Origin: Solidesulfovibrio magneticus RS-1
GTDB taxonomy: Bacteria; Desulfobacterota; Desulfovibrionia; Desulfovibrionales; Desulfovibrionaceae
DNA length: 64,000 nucleotides
Direction of reading: 5' to 3'
Assembly: GCF_000010665.1 (NCBI RefSeq)
Contig: NC_012796.1
Span: forward strand, 4,612,001-4,676,000
In this document: positions 9,697-18,287 of the stretch, one piece after another
How the letters are laid out: each line of letters opens with the position of its first letter
How positions within the stretch are numbered: the stretch's first letter is position 1
Made by a program: the position numbers and the translations under genes
Notes under the pieces: model-generated
Told to the model about the DNA's origin: nothing
The model's database searches: none
Seen by the model: the letters and a program-made list of their open reading frames with translations, nothing else

Positions 9697-9726
9697 TTTG
9701 ACGGGAACCGTCGGGTCTTTGGCGCG

Positions 9727-10638
9727 TCAGGGAACAGGCGTTTCGAGAAAATGCGCCAGCGCCATGACGTCGTGCACAAACGGCGCGTCCGGCTCGGTCA
9801 AAAGCGCCGGGCGCATCCGCGCCGTGGCCCGCCCCACCGCCCCATCCTCCCGCACGCACAGCGTCCTGCCACCCTCAAGGCTTAAAAACCGCGCCATGAG
9901 ATTGCCGATCACCGTGCCGGCGTTGCGGTCGGCCTCCGTACGCACCCGGTTGACCACAATGACGGGGTCAAACCGCGCCAACACCTCCCGACCCTGGCGG
10001 ATAAGTTCGGCGTCGATGGAGGCGCCCTGGCGATAGAAGTCTTCCAGGGTCTTGAGATCGGGCCGCACGTCCGGGTCTTTGGACGCCTCCAGCAGATCCA
10101 TGAGGCCGGCGTTGCCGGCCTGCTTGAAAAACAGATGCAGCCGCCGGTAGGCCATGGACTTGACGTAGCTGTAAAGGCTCATGAGCGAGGGGATGTCGGG
10201 TGTGGTCACCAGCAGGCTGCGCCGGGCCATCAGGGAAAAGTCGATAACATTATTGGACACGCCCGCAGCCAGATCAAGCAGCAGATAGTCGCAGTCAAGG
10301 GAACGCAGGTGGCGCAGGAGCTTAATCTTGCGCTGATAGGGCAGCGAAGCGATGCCGGGAACGTTACCGCCGGCAATGAGCTGCAGCCCGGGCAGGCCGG
10401 TATCCAGGACAACGTCGGCCAGCGAAGCGACCTTGTTCATGAGAAAGTCGTCGAGGGTGTGGGGCACGTCGCGGATGCCGAAGACAAAATGGAGATTGGA
10501 GGAACCAAGGTCGAGGTCCGTAGCCGCCACCCGCCGGCCCAGGCGGCAAAGGGCCAGGGCCAGATTGGCCGAAATGGTGGTCTTGCCCACGCCGCCCTTG
10601 GGGCCGACCACGGCGACAATCATGGGCTGGCGCGTCAT
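9727..10638 (-). CDS. MinD/ParA-family ATPase (FlhG/CpaE ATPase-like)
   Basis: The product is 303 aa. The deviant Walker A motif GPKGGVGKTT is at residues 12-21. Further on are ATDLDLGSSNLH (switch I region) and LLDLAAG (switch II/Walker B). The ATG overlaps the stop of the receiver-like gene by four bases (ATGA), so the two are translationally coupled. No clear MinD-type C-terminal amphipathic helix is seen. Family members place protein complexes in the cell. Pairing with a receiver-like protein recalls TadZ/CpaE, in which both parts are in one chain. It converges with the AAA+ gene, with 30 bases between the stops. Confidence 0.9.
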   Translation of the reverse strand: MTRQPMIVAVVGPKGGVGKTTISANLALALCRLGRRVAATDLDLGSSNLHFVFGIRDVPHTLDDFLMNKVASLADVVLDTGLPGLQLIAGGNVPGIASLPYQRKIKLLRHLRSLDCDYLLLDLAAGVSNNVIDFSLMARRSLLVTTPDIPSLMSLYSYVKSMAYRRLHLFFKQAGNAGLMDLLEASKDPDVRPDLKTLEDFYRQGASIDAELIRQGREVLARFDPVIVVNRVRTEADRNAGTVIGNLMARFLSLEGGRTLCVREDGAVGRATARMRPALLTEPDAPFVHDVMALAHFLETPVP

Positions 10639-11192
10639 TGGCCACCGTCCCCGGGCAACCCCAGAAAGGACCGGAGGTCTGCTTCCAGCTGCCTGGCGTC
10701 GGCCACGGCGGATGGGAGGGAGTCTGCGGCAGGGGCGTCCTTGGACGGAACCATCACCGGCGTCGGCGCCGCAGCCTTGGCGGCCGCTGGTTGAGCATTG
10801 GCCGCTGCCGTCGGCGCGGCCGGACGCGACAGGCGCAAAGGCGCTTGGGCCACCCGCTCGGCCAGTTCCTCGGGATCAAGCTGCCCCGGCAGCAGGACCA
10901 CCTCGCCGGTGCCTTCTGGCAGCGGCAGGGTCGCCCCCCGTTCTCCCAGCACCAACGCGGCCACGCCGGCCCGGGCCAGAGCCGGACAACTCCGGGTGAA
11001 AAGCGACAGCTCTTCAGCCAGGGCGTCGACGGTGTCGAAAATGAGGATGTCGGGCGGTGAAGCGGCCACGGCAGCCATGGCGTCGCCGGCCCGCGCATGC
11101 AGCCCGGCCGTGAAGCCGTGTCGGCGCAGCTTGCGCACGGTCACGTTGCCGCGGATGGGATCGCAGGAAAAGATGACGACAGTCCGGCTCAT
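10635..11192 (-). CDS. Receiver-like (pseudo-receiver) protein partnering the MinD-like ATPase
   Basis: The product is 185 aa. Residues 1-110 have the alternating strand/helix pattern of a response-regulator receiver (TVVIFSCDP at the N-terminus, DILIFDTVDAL where the phospho-acceptor strand should be). The usual acidic pair after strand 1 and the conserved Thr/Lys are not clear. An Ala/Pro-rich linker and a short acidic/hydrophobic C-terminal helix (QLEADLRSFLGL) follow. It looks like the N-terminal half of a CpaE/TadZ protein encoded as its own gene. The function is inferred from the four-base coupling to the ATPase. Confidence 0.65.
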   Translation of the reverse strand: MSRTVVIFSCDPIRGNVTVRKLRRHGFTAGLHARAGDAMAAVAASPPDILIFDTVDALAEELSLFTRSCPALARAGVAALVLGERGATLPLPEGTGEVVLLPGQLDPEELAERVAQAPLRLSRPAAPTAAANAQPAAAKAAAPTPVMVPSKDAPAADSLPSAVADARQLEADLRSFLGLPGDGGQ

Positions 11193-11349
11193 ACGCCTTG
11201 ATCCGCCTGTCCCGACCGGAGACCTGGCCGGCTGGGCTGCATCGGTCGGCCCCCGCCCCGAACCGGGACACAGCCAGTCGGCGCTTCCCCTGCCGGGCCG
11301 GCAACGCCCGCCGCCGCCTGCCGGGAACGGCCGCTGGACACGGGTATGG

Positions 11350-12537
11350 CTAATCCGCCTCGGTCAGGGCCATGAGCAGGGCACCTTTGGCCGTGGCGTA
11401 GAGGGGATCTTCAGCCAATCGCACGCCCGAGATGGAGATCGGCAAATTGAAGCGCTCCAGGGCCTTGGCGAAGCGGTCATGGCAGCCCCGGGGCATGGCC
11501 GTGCCGCCGGAAAGGACGATGGGAACGGGCTTGGCGATTTTGGGCAGCTTGTCGGACGCGGTCAGAACGCGCTGCAGGGCACCGAGCAGCTTGTGGATCA
11601 CTTCGTCGTAGTAGATGTGCAGGGCCGTATGGATCTGGCCCTTGGGATCGCGGGACAGGTCGAGTTCCTCTTCCTTGATGCCCTTGATCTTGGTGGCCGG
11701 CTCGCCCACGGAAATGCCGGCCATGGTGTCGATGTAGTCCCCGGCCATCTGGAGACTGAACGTCACCACGGGAAAGGACAGGTAGGACAGGCAGACGTTT
11801 ATCATGCCGCCGCCCATGCTGACACCAAAGCCGGTGTAGTCATCCTCGCCCAGTTCCGACAGCACCGTGGCCATGCCCTCGTTGATGGAAACGGGGGAGT
11901 AGCCGAGGCTTTGCAAAAACATCTTGAGCACTTGTTCGTGGTACGTCACGGCACCGGGGGTCGGCGTCTCAACGGGTTCGCCGGGGATGCCAAAGCAGAT
12001 GGTCTCGCCGAAGCGCTTGGGCTTTTGAATGAGCGTGGACACCAGCGCCTGGACCACCTTGACGCCTTCCTTTTCGGACGGACTCAAGAGGCCGGCCTGG
12101 ATGGGCCGGCGGGTGCTGGTATTGAACATGTTGGCGAAGCTGTCGGCGGAATAGCCGATGATATAAAACAGATTGCCCAGCTCGAAAAAAATAATATCGT
12201 GGCTTTGCAGTATCTTGCGGGAAAACTTGGAAACCGGAACGGTAAAAAAAGCGTTGAGTTGATTGGCCATGTGCAGATGCCGCAGCCGATTTTGGGCCGA
12301 AACAATATGGCTAGTGCCGATGTCGAGTCCCACGGGACCGCTGGGGCGCTCCGCCCCATCCGGGCCGCCTTCGCTCTGATGGCCGATGGCCGGTTTCTGG
12401 GAGGCCGCCGCCGCCCGCTCCATGGACGCATCCTCCGGCAGGGAACCTCCCCAGGCCACATCGCCGTCCAGGGTGTTGCGAGCCGCATCCAAGCGTTCTT
12501 TTTGCTCGAATATGTTCGCCTTATCCTCTTGGGACAT
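11350..12537 (-). CDS. mad28: Mad28-like actin-family protein (second actin of the island)
   Basis: The product is 395 aa with a ~65-residue hydrophilic N-terminal extension not found in MreB or MamK. The actin/StbA fold follows: phosphate-1 loop GPVGLDIGTSHIV, phosphate-2 region GFGVSMGGGMINV, and adenosine loop PIVLSGGTAMPRG. The usual Asp of the phosphate-2 loop (D-x-G-G-G-T) reads Ser here, and the following Thr reads Met. Start 12537 has a GGGGGG run six bases upstream; a GTG two codons earlier is the alternative. D. magneticus has two island actins, MamK and Mad28; the extension and divergence fit Mad28. Confidence 0.75.
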   Translation of the reverse strand: MSQEDKANIFEQKERLDAARNTLDGDVAWGGSLPEDASMERAAAASQKPAIGHQSEGGPDGAERPSGPVGLDIGTSHIVSAQNRLRHLHMANQLNAFFTVPVSKFSRKILQSHDIIFFELGNLFYIIGYSADSFANMFNTSTRRPIQAGLLSPSEKEGVKVVQALVSTLIQKPKRFGETICFGIPGEPVETPTPGAVTYHEQVLKMFLQSLGYSPVSINEGMATVLSELGEDDYTGFGVSMGGGMINVCLSYLSFPVVTFSLQMAGDYIDTMAGISVGEPATKIKGIKEEELDLSRDPKGQIHTALHIYYDEVIHKLLGALQRVLTASDKLPKIAKPVPIVLSGGTAMPRGCHDRFAKALERFNLPISISGVRLAEDPLYATAKGALLMALTEAD

Positions 12538-12825
12538 CCTCACCCCCCCTATTGGCCCGAAAAAATTCCAACTTCACAGACTTCACGCCCAAGAGCAGCT
12601 ACTACCCTTGATGCCAAGCAATATCAAGCGACTTGTCCCAAACGCCCGTTTCAGGAAATCACCAACCCGTCCTTGCGCTTCAAGAGCGCCAGAGCTGTTT
12701 CTGCAAGTTGGCCAGGCCCGCTTGAAAACCATCCCTCTACGACGGCAAGCCCACTCGGTTGCCGTTTCCATCCAAAAGCAGGGACGGCCGCTATCCCGAG
12801 AGCAGCAAGCGAAAAGGACGAAAAA

Positions 12826-13143
12826 TCAGCTTGCCATGTGAAACAGTTTGTCGAATTTCACCGTGCTGAGTATTTTTGCGACTTCAGGCGAGCACATGAC
12901 AATAGTGATGTCGGCTGACGCTCCGCCGGCTCTTTCCCGCATCATGAGCAACATGCCCAGGGCGCTGCTGTCAAGATACTCCAGTCCTGACATATCGAGG
13001 ACAATTTTGACACCCGGCTCAAGATTGTCCTTATAGCTTTTACCAAAGTCTTCATAGGTGTAAATGTCGAAGCGCCCGGAGAGGGCAATGGTCAAAACTT
13101 TCTGGCCGGCATCCGTTTCTTGAAAGCTGACTTTTACAGACAT
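12826..13143 (-). CDS. STAS-domain anti-sigma factor antagonist (RsbV/SpoIIAA-like)
   Basis: The product is 105 aa, a single STAS domain of typical length. It has the signature DMSGLEYLDSSALGML; the second Ser of DSS (S60) aligns with the serine phosphorylated in SpoIIAA. It is the expected substrate of the HATPase kinase at 1-417 and of the PP2C phosphatases at 450-1619 and 54318-55730. Lying among scaffold genes, it suggests that assembly or expression of the island is signal-controlled (inference). The 280 bases downstream, before the Mad28-like gene, hold nothing I can call. Confidence 0.92.
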   Translation of the reverse strand: MSVKVSFQETDAGQKVLTIALSGRFDIYTYEDFGKSYKDNLEPGVKIVLDMSGLEYLDSSALGMLLMMRERAGGASADITIVMCSPEVAKILSTVKFDKLFHMAS

Positions 13144-13234
13144 ACACTTCCCTTTCGCACTGCGTGCCGCTCTATTGCAAGAAGCTGCCTCGTCTCTCTA
13201 ACACAAAACCACAAATGCGATCGCACATCACAGT

Positions 13235-13759
13235 TCATTTATTCAAGGCAATAGTCAGTTCAAACCGACTTTGCGCTTCCTTGAGCACTTGGTACGCCTG
13301 GCGCAACATGCCGTCCTGTTTTTCTCCGTAAGGCACGATGCGTTGCTTGTCACTCTGTATCCGCTGTAAACCGTTCTTGAGATCACCCAGCTTGCCAAGG
13401 ACCATGGCTCGCTCGTTGCCAAGCTCGACCAGTTCCGCATCCAGCAATTTCTTAAGCACTTTGCTGGCGCGCGTATCGGACGCCGCCTTTCGCAATCGCT
13501 TTGTAACATCGTTGATCTGTTCGATGCATGCGCTTTTTTGCGTCTCCAGAAGTCTGATTTCTTCGGTGAGATGGGCCTGTTTGTCCCACAGCGCGCGCAT
13601 CCGCTCGCCTAAAGCGGCGATTTCCTGGTCAACGGACAGCCCGGCTGCGTCATATTCCGCAATTTCCTGGCGCAAAGCCTCAATACGCTCCTGGTAGAGC
13701 GACTCCAATGGGGCCATGTCAAGGGAAACCGTATCCCTTTCGCGCTGCATTCCGTCCAT
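13235..13759 (-). CDS. Small coiled-coil protein
   Basis: The product is 174 aa, mostly coiled coil (LYQERIEALRQEIAEYDAAG to the C-terminal QVLKEAQSRFELTIALNK). Start 13759 is chosen over the upstream in-frame codon because GGGGAGGGAGC precedes it directly. The sequence upstream, 13850-13975, is AT-rich and probably holds the promoter. It stands just upstream of the STAS gene in the same direction. I recognise no family. Confidence 0.7.
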   Translation of the reverse strand: MDGMQRERDTVSLDMAPLESLYQERIEALRQEIAEYDAAGLSVDQEIAALGERMRALWDKQAHLTEEIRLLETQKSACIEQINDVTKRLRKAASDTRASKVLKKLLDAELVELGNERAMVLGKLGDLKNGLQRIQSDKQRIVPYGEKQDGMLRQAYQVLKEAQSRFELTIALNK

Positions 13760-13906
13760 GCTCCCTCCCCTGCCGGTCCCCGCCCGCGGATCCTGTCCGG
13801 AATCGACCGGGAGTGTTTGCCCGGCAAAGCCGGCTCCTGATCCATACACAAACGTTATGCAAACATAAATACTTCTGGACGCAGCCTAGCGTGGCATTCA
13901 CACCCA

Positions 13907-13936
13907 AACATACCTGCTTGGCGTGAATAAAAACAA
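13907..13936 (-). promoter_or_regulatory. Possible sigma-70-type promoter
   Basis: On the minus strand, TTGTTT at 13936-13931 and TATGTT at 13912-13907 are separated by 18 bases, within an AT-rich island (13850-13975) that stands out from the GC-rich surroundings. It would serve the coiled-coil gene starting at 13759 and perhaps the STAS gene. Judged by eye only. Confidence 0.3.
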
Positions 13937-13996
13937 TAAATTCAAAACATTCATGTCTGAAAAAGCATAACGGCAATGGCCGAACAGCAACACTGT

Positions 13997-14833
13997 CTAC
14001 CCGTCTGCGACGTCGCCCGGGCCCGGCCGGCTGCCTGGCTCCCGCGTATCCCGCAGCCGCTCCTGAAATTCCATCATGGATTGCTGCGCATCCTTAAGCG
14101 CCTTGGCTGCTTTGAATTTCTCTTCCAGGGCCAGCTGCAGATCGCACTCCAGATCCTTGACCCGGGCCTTGCCCTCGGCCGCGGCCTGCTCCAGCCCGGC
14201 CGCCCTTTCTTCAAGCACCTTGTTTTTCTCCAGAATCGTGCCAAGGCGCGTTTCCAGAAACTGGATCTCGTCGATAAGCTCCTTGCGCTCGCCTTCCAAC
14301 TCCGCCACCCGGCCGCGCAACTCGGCAAGGACCGCGGCGCTTTGTTCCTGGCTGCGCTTCATGCCGCGCAGGCGAAGCTCCGCCTCGTTGCGTTCTTCAA
14401 GGAGCTGGTCGATGCCCATCTGCAGCTCCCGCCGCAACGGCATTTCATCCTCCAGGCGGGCCACCGCGGCCTGAAGCTTGTCCCGTTCGCCGCGCAGGGA
14501 GACGATGCGATCCTTGGCGTTGTCCAGGTCACGTTCCAGCAGGGAGTTGATGTCCAGGACGTGGGAAAGCTGCCCTTCCATGCTTTTGATGATACCAAGC
14601 ATGTCCTCGACGGTTTTTCCAAGGTCGATCCCGGCCCCGCCGTTGAGGATCGCCGTCGTCTCCTTGCGGATCGTGTGCAGCATGGCGTCCATGGCCGAGC
14701 CCGGCCGGGGATTGTCAAGCACGTCCGGAGCGGCGTGCCGGCCGGCCAGACGCTTTGTCGCATCGAGCACGGCCGTGGCGCCTGCAGCGCATTTTCCCGG
14801 CATCCCCTTGTCGTCAGCTTTAAAAAGGGCCAT
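13997..14833 (-). CDS. Coiled-coil protein
   Basis: The product is 278 aa. About 95 N-terminal residues are only weakly coiled, followed by an unbroken coiled coil to about 260 (SMEGQLSHVLDINSLLERDL onward) and a Gly/Pro-rich tail. GGAGGGG lies just before the ATG at 14833, which supports that start over the longer open frame. It overlaps the upstream coiled-coil gene by 14 bases, so it is very likely coupled to it. Its role is unknown; it belongs to the scaffold series of the island. Confidence 0.75.
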   Translation of the reverse strand: MALFKADDKGMPGKCAAGATAVLDATKRLAGRHAAPDVLDNPRPGSAMDAMLHTIRKETTAILNGGAGIDLGKTVEDMLGIIKSMEGQLSHVLDINSLLERDLDNAKDRIVSLRGERDKLQAAVARLEDEMPLRRELQMGIDQLLEERNEAELRLRGMKRSQEQSAAVLAELRGRVAELEGERKELIDEIQFLETRLGTILEKNKVLEERAAGLEQAAAEGKARVKDLECDLQLALEEKFKAAKALKDAQQSMMEFQERLRDTREPGSRPGPGDVADG

Positions 14834-15431
14834 GGCCCCTCCGTAATTCCTGCCTTTTCTGGTAGTAGGCAAGCTTGAATTCCAGCTCCGCGTTGCGGAC
14901 ATGGTCGGCGATGTGCTTAAATTCCCGGGCCGTGCCCGCAATCTTGTCGTCCAGGCGGTCCTTGTCCCGCACAGTGCCCGGCACCGTGGCCTTGACCGAC
15001 GCCACATGGCTCTGAAGCGCTTCCAGCTCGCCGCGCAAAAACTCCACCTGGCGCACCGCTTTCTCGATCTCCTCCAACCGCGCACGCAACAGCCCCGCCG
15101 CCGCCACCAAAGCGCCTTCCTGCTCGGCCTTCTCGTCGTCCAGGTCGCCAAGCTCCCGGATCAAAAACCGTCTTGCTTCGAGCAGTTCCTGCACCGAAGC
15201 CTGCAGATGGGCCTCGATCCGGCAAAGTTCCTCCAGCCGGACGCGCTTGGCGGCAAGGCTTTCGGCCTTGCTGTTGCACGCCTCCCGCAGCGTCCGATAG
15301 ACGTCCTTGAGTTCGGCCAGGGTGGCGTCCTGCCCCCCTGCGCCGTCCGCAGTCCCGTCCAGACCGTTGTCGTGCGGCGCCTGCGCCCCTGCTCCCGGAC
15401 CGGCCGGGTCAACTTGCTTTTCCGCCGTCAT
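14820..15431 (-). CDS. Coiled-coil protein, start uncertain
   Basis: The product is 203 aa from the ATG at 15431 (GGAG nine bases upstream). A TTG at 15536, immediately after the HEAT-repeat gene's stop, would add 35 low-complexity residues and remains possible through coupling. Residues from about 40 to the end are coiled coil (TLAELKDVYRTLREACNSKA through RNAELEFKLAYYQKRQELRR). It overlaps the next coiled-coil gene. No family is recognised. Confidence 0.7.
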   Translation of the reverse strand: MTAEKQVDPAGPGAGAQAPHDNGLDGTADGAGGQDATLAELKDVYRTLREACNSKAESLAAKRVRLEELCRIEAHLQASVQELLEARRFLIRELGDLDDEKAEQEGALVAAAGLLRARLEEIEKAVRQVEFLRGELEALQSHVASVKATVPGTVRDKDRLDDKIAGTAREFKHIADHVRNAELEFKLAYYQKRQELRRGHGPF

Positions 15432-15541
15432 ACCAAACGCTCCGTCGGGTCGGCCACGGCCGCCCGGTTCCCTGGGAGCGAACTGCCCGCGCAAGGGCAC
15501 CCCCTGGCCGCCGGCTGTCCGCGTCTCATCGTGCAATCACC

Positions 15542-16990
15542 CTAACTCCACTTGTAGCGCATGCCCAGCGACGGCTCCGCAGCGTCGGCGTCCTGTTCCG
15601 GCGCCTTCTCCTGGGCCATCTCCGGGCTGCCAAAGATCGTGGTGTCAAAGGGAGCCGGCTCGACTTCCTCGGCGGCGGCGGCAACGGTCGCGGCCGGTTC
15701 CTGTTCCGGTTGCGCCGCTGCCTCGGGCGCATCCGAAGACCCGGCGTCGGGCTGGACCGCGTCCCGGGCCATGGCGGCGTCCGGGCCGGAACGCTGGCGC
15801 TGCCACCAGTTGAGCGTTTCGTTGATGGCTGCTTCCAGGGTGGTGCCGGAGGCGGTCACGTCAAAGGCCAGATCCTCGCCGGAGATGCCGCGCACGGCCT
15901 CCAGGGCCTTTTCGCGAATCTCCAGGACGTTGTCGCCAAGGAGCTTGATCAGCGGCAGAACGGCGTTGGGGTCGTTGAGATTGGCCAGGGCCGAGACCGC
16001 GCCCTTGCGCACGCTGTCGTCCTCGTCGCGCAGGCACTGCACCAGGGCCGGTACGGCGTCGGGATAATCCTTCCAACCAAGGAAGGTGACGCCGGTGCGC
16101 CGCACTTCCGGATGTTCGTCGCGAAGGGCGGCGATCAGCATGGGGGCCGCCGTGTCCTCGTCGCCGAGCTTGTACAGGCCGCGCAGGCAGGCCATGCGCA
16201 CCCGATAGGCGGGGTGGGCGGCGAACTCGGTGAAAAGGTCCAGGGCCCGGGCGTCGCCGAGGTTGATCAAGGCGTTGATGATCTCGGTGGTTAGTTCTGG
16301 ATCGTCCAGCCGCGCCGCGGCCAGCAGTGCCACGACCGCTGCCGGCATGCCGGACTTGCCCAGTTCGGCCGCCGCCAGCATTCTGATTTCCAATTCCTCG
16401 TCCAGCAGATCCTCAGCGATCTTGCGGAAGGTCGCCTGCTGGGAGGGGCTGTCGAAGACGGCTTTTTTGGCCGTCCGGTCGATCACGGCCCGAAGGTCGG
16501 CCACGGTGGTTTTCTCGATGCGTCCGGCCCCGGCCTTAGCGGCCGCCGGCCGCTCGGCCTGGGGTCTGGCCTTGCGCGGCGACGTCGAAGCCTCGTTTTT
16601 CTGGCTCTTGAGGCGCTCAATTTCGGCCTCGTATTCCCGGATGTCCGCGATCAACTTCTGGATCGATTCCTTTTCCAGCGTGCTTTCCGGATCCTGGCCA
16701 TGCACGCTTTGCTTGCCGATGGCTACGTAACGCAGCTTGATCTGCTTTTCGTACTCGCGGATCTGTTTGTCATACTCCCGGGCCTTGCCCCTGGAAAAAA
16801 GCCCCGCCCCCGAAGCCGCGGCCTTGCGGCCAAGCCCGGGCAGCTCGCCGAGCTTGCCGGCCACCGAACAGACGCCCTCCACCGCCCCGGAAGTCTTGTC
16901 CAGGGCAAAGGCCACGGCCCGTCCGCCGGCGTTGAGCGCCGCCGCCATTCCTTTAAGCACTATTGAGCGAGAGCTCATGGCGTCTTCCAT
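15542..16990 (-). CDS. HEAT-repeat protein with a helical N-terminal part
   Basis: The product is 482 aa. Residues 1-70 are Gly/Ala-rich (MAAALNAGGRAVAFALDK), possibly membrane-associating. A coiled coil spans 70-130 (YDKQIREYEKQIKLR, EIERLKSQK). Residues 165-370 are PBS-lyase/HEAT-type repeats (LINLGDARALDLF, LIAALRDEHPEVRRTG, LVQCLRDEDDSVRKGA, LIKLLGDNVLEIREKA). The tail is acidic and Ala/Pro-rich. CAGGAGGAAT supports the ATG at 16990. HEAT arrays are protein-binding scaffolds. It sits upstream of two coiled-coil genes in one operon. Confidence 0.82.
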   Translation of the reverse strand: MEDAMSSRSIVLKGMAAALNAGGRAVAFALDKTSGAVEGVCSVAGKLGELPGLGRKAAASGAGLFSRGKAREYDKQIREYEKQIKLRYVAIGKQSVHGQDPESTLEKESIQKLIADIREYEAEIERLKSQKNEASTSPRKARPQAERPAAAKAGAGRIEKTTVADLRAVIDRTAKKAVFDSPSQQATFRKIAEDLLDEELEIRMLAAAELGKSGMPAAVVALLAAARLDDPELTTEIINALINLGDARALDLFTEFAAHPAYRVRMACLRGLYKLGDEDTAAPMLIAALRDEHPEVRRTGVTFLGWKDYPDAVPALVQCLRDEDDSVRKGAVSALANLNDPNAVLPLIKLLGDNVLEIREKALEAVRGISGEDLAFDVTASGTTLEAAINETLNWWQRQRSGPDAAMARDAVQPDAGSSDAPEAAAQPEQEPAATVAAAAEEVEPAPFDTTIFGSPEMAQEKAPEQDADAAEPSLGMRYKWS

Positions 16991-17032
16991 ACGATTCCTC
17001 CTGCAGATGCGATTGGATGGTCACAAGGCGGA

Positions 17033-18244
17033 TCATGCAGCAGGCCTGTCCGCCGGATTCACTGCAAGCAATGCAGCTGAGCAAGTCTCAAATTCCACAA
17101 TAATCCGGCCAAGCGCGTCCCGTTCGCCGACTGCCTCGTCGCGCAGCTGCGCCAGACGTTTTAAAAGTGCGCCCCCCTGGTCAAGCACAAGGGCATTGCA
17201 GCGGGCTTTCTCCTCCTGGGCCTGGCGTTGCGCCTCAAAGGCCGCCAGGGCCTGTTCGTACCCAGCACCTTGCAAAAGATCCGCCAGACGCTGGTCCAGG
17301 GTTGCCTGCCGCTGCCGCGCGGCCAGGGCCTCGGCCTCGCGCACGGCCAAGGCGGCATCCAGGGCGTCCAGGCCGCCGTCCAGGCCGGCCTGGGCGTCCC
17401 GGGCTTCGTCGCGCTGGCCGGCAAACTGCGCGGATGCGTTTTGCGCCGCCAAAATTTCCTGCTCAAGCGCCTCGGCCGACCGGTCATCGGGCACATCCCC
17501 GAGGGCCAGGGTCTCTTCGGCCAATTCCTGTCGCCGCAAAGCCAGCCGGTCCTTCTCCTGCCCCAGCGCGTCCCACTGGGCGGCCAGAGCGGCCAGACTG
17601 CGGTCAATGCGGTCGATGTCCTCGCGCATGTCACTCATATAGACGTCCAGACGCACCTGCATTTCCTGCTGGATGCCCTGCACGACGCCCTGATCGAGTT
17701 GGGCCGGCACCAATCCGGCGATGATGTCCCGGGTCGATGCGGCAACCTGGAGCTCGTCCTCCAGCCGGGACGCCTTGGCCTGCAGCGACGCGGCCAACGG
17801 CGCGTATTCGCTTTCCCTGCGGCGCAGGTCGTCGAGAAGCGTCTCCTTCTCCCGCAGCAGATCGAGTACTTCGCCGTGCTCCCTCTCCAACCGCGCCGAC
17901 TCTTCCTCCAAGGCCCGCAGGCCCGCGCCCATCCCGGCCAGGCTTTGGTCCAGGGCCTCCAACTGCGCGGCAAGGGCGGCCTTTTGCTCCCGAATCGCCG
18001 TGTTGCGCTCTTCAAGCTGCGCAACTTCAGGCTCCAGGGAGGCCACGTCTCCTAACACCTCGCCGCGGCGCGCCTGGGCCACCTCGATCTGGTCCTTGAC
18101 GTATTCCAGATCGCGCTGCAGCTGCCAGATCTGCGGCGTATACAAAGCCCCGTCGTTTCGCGCCTGCAACTGCGTCCCGACATCTTCCAGGATATGGCGA
18201 AATCGCTGCCCGACCTCCGGGCGCTGCGTCCACTGCTTTTTCAT
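17033..18244 (-). CDS. Long coiled-coil protein
   Basis: The product is 403 aa. A short N-terminal region (RPEVGQRFRHILEDVGTQL) is followed by coiled coil over nearly the whole length (YVKDQIEVAQARRGEVLG to about residue 385). CAGGAGAA lies before the ATG at 18244. The helix is interrupted near 180-215 (VPAQLDQGVVQGIQQEMQ). It lies 43 bases downstream of the next coiled-coil gene and 42 bases upstream of the HEAT gene, so it belongs to the same operon. A structural role is inferred from composition and context only. Confidence 0.75.
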   Translation of the reverse strand: MKKQWTQRPEVGQRFRHILEDVGTQLQARNDGALYTPQIWQLQRDLEYVKDQIEVAQARRGEVLGDVASLEPEVAQLEERNTAIREQKAALAAQLEALDQSLAGMGAGLRALEEESARLEREHGEVLDLLREKETLLDDLRRRESEYAPLAASLQAKASRLEDELQVAASTRDIIAGLVPAQLDQGVVQGIQQEMQVRLDVYMSDMREDIDRIDRSLAALAAQWDALGQEKDRLALRRQELAEETLALGDVPDDRSAEALEQEILAAQNASAQFAGQRDEARDAQAGLDGGLDALDAALAVREAEALAARQRQATLDQRLADLLQGAGYEQALAAFEAQRQAQEEKARCNALVLDQGGALLKRLAQLRDEAVGERDALGRIIVEFETCSAALLAVNPADRPAA

Positions 18245-18287
18245 CCGACATTCTCCTGGGCGGGGCAGGGCCGCGTGCGCGCGGCCT

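Noticed and set aside
10798-12918. 706-codon plus-strand frame
   Set aside because: It crosses the receiver-like and Mad28-like genes on the other strand and the intergenic gap; no domain seen.
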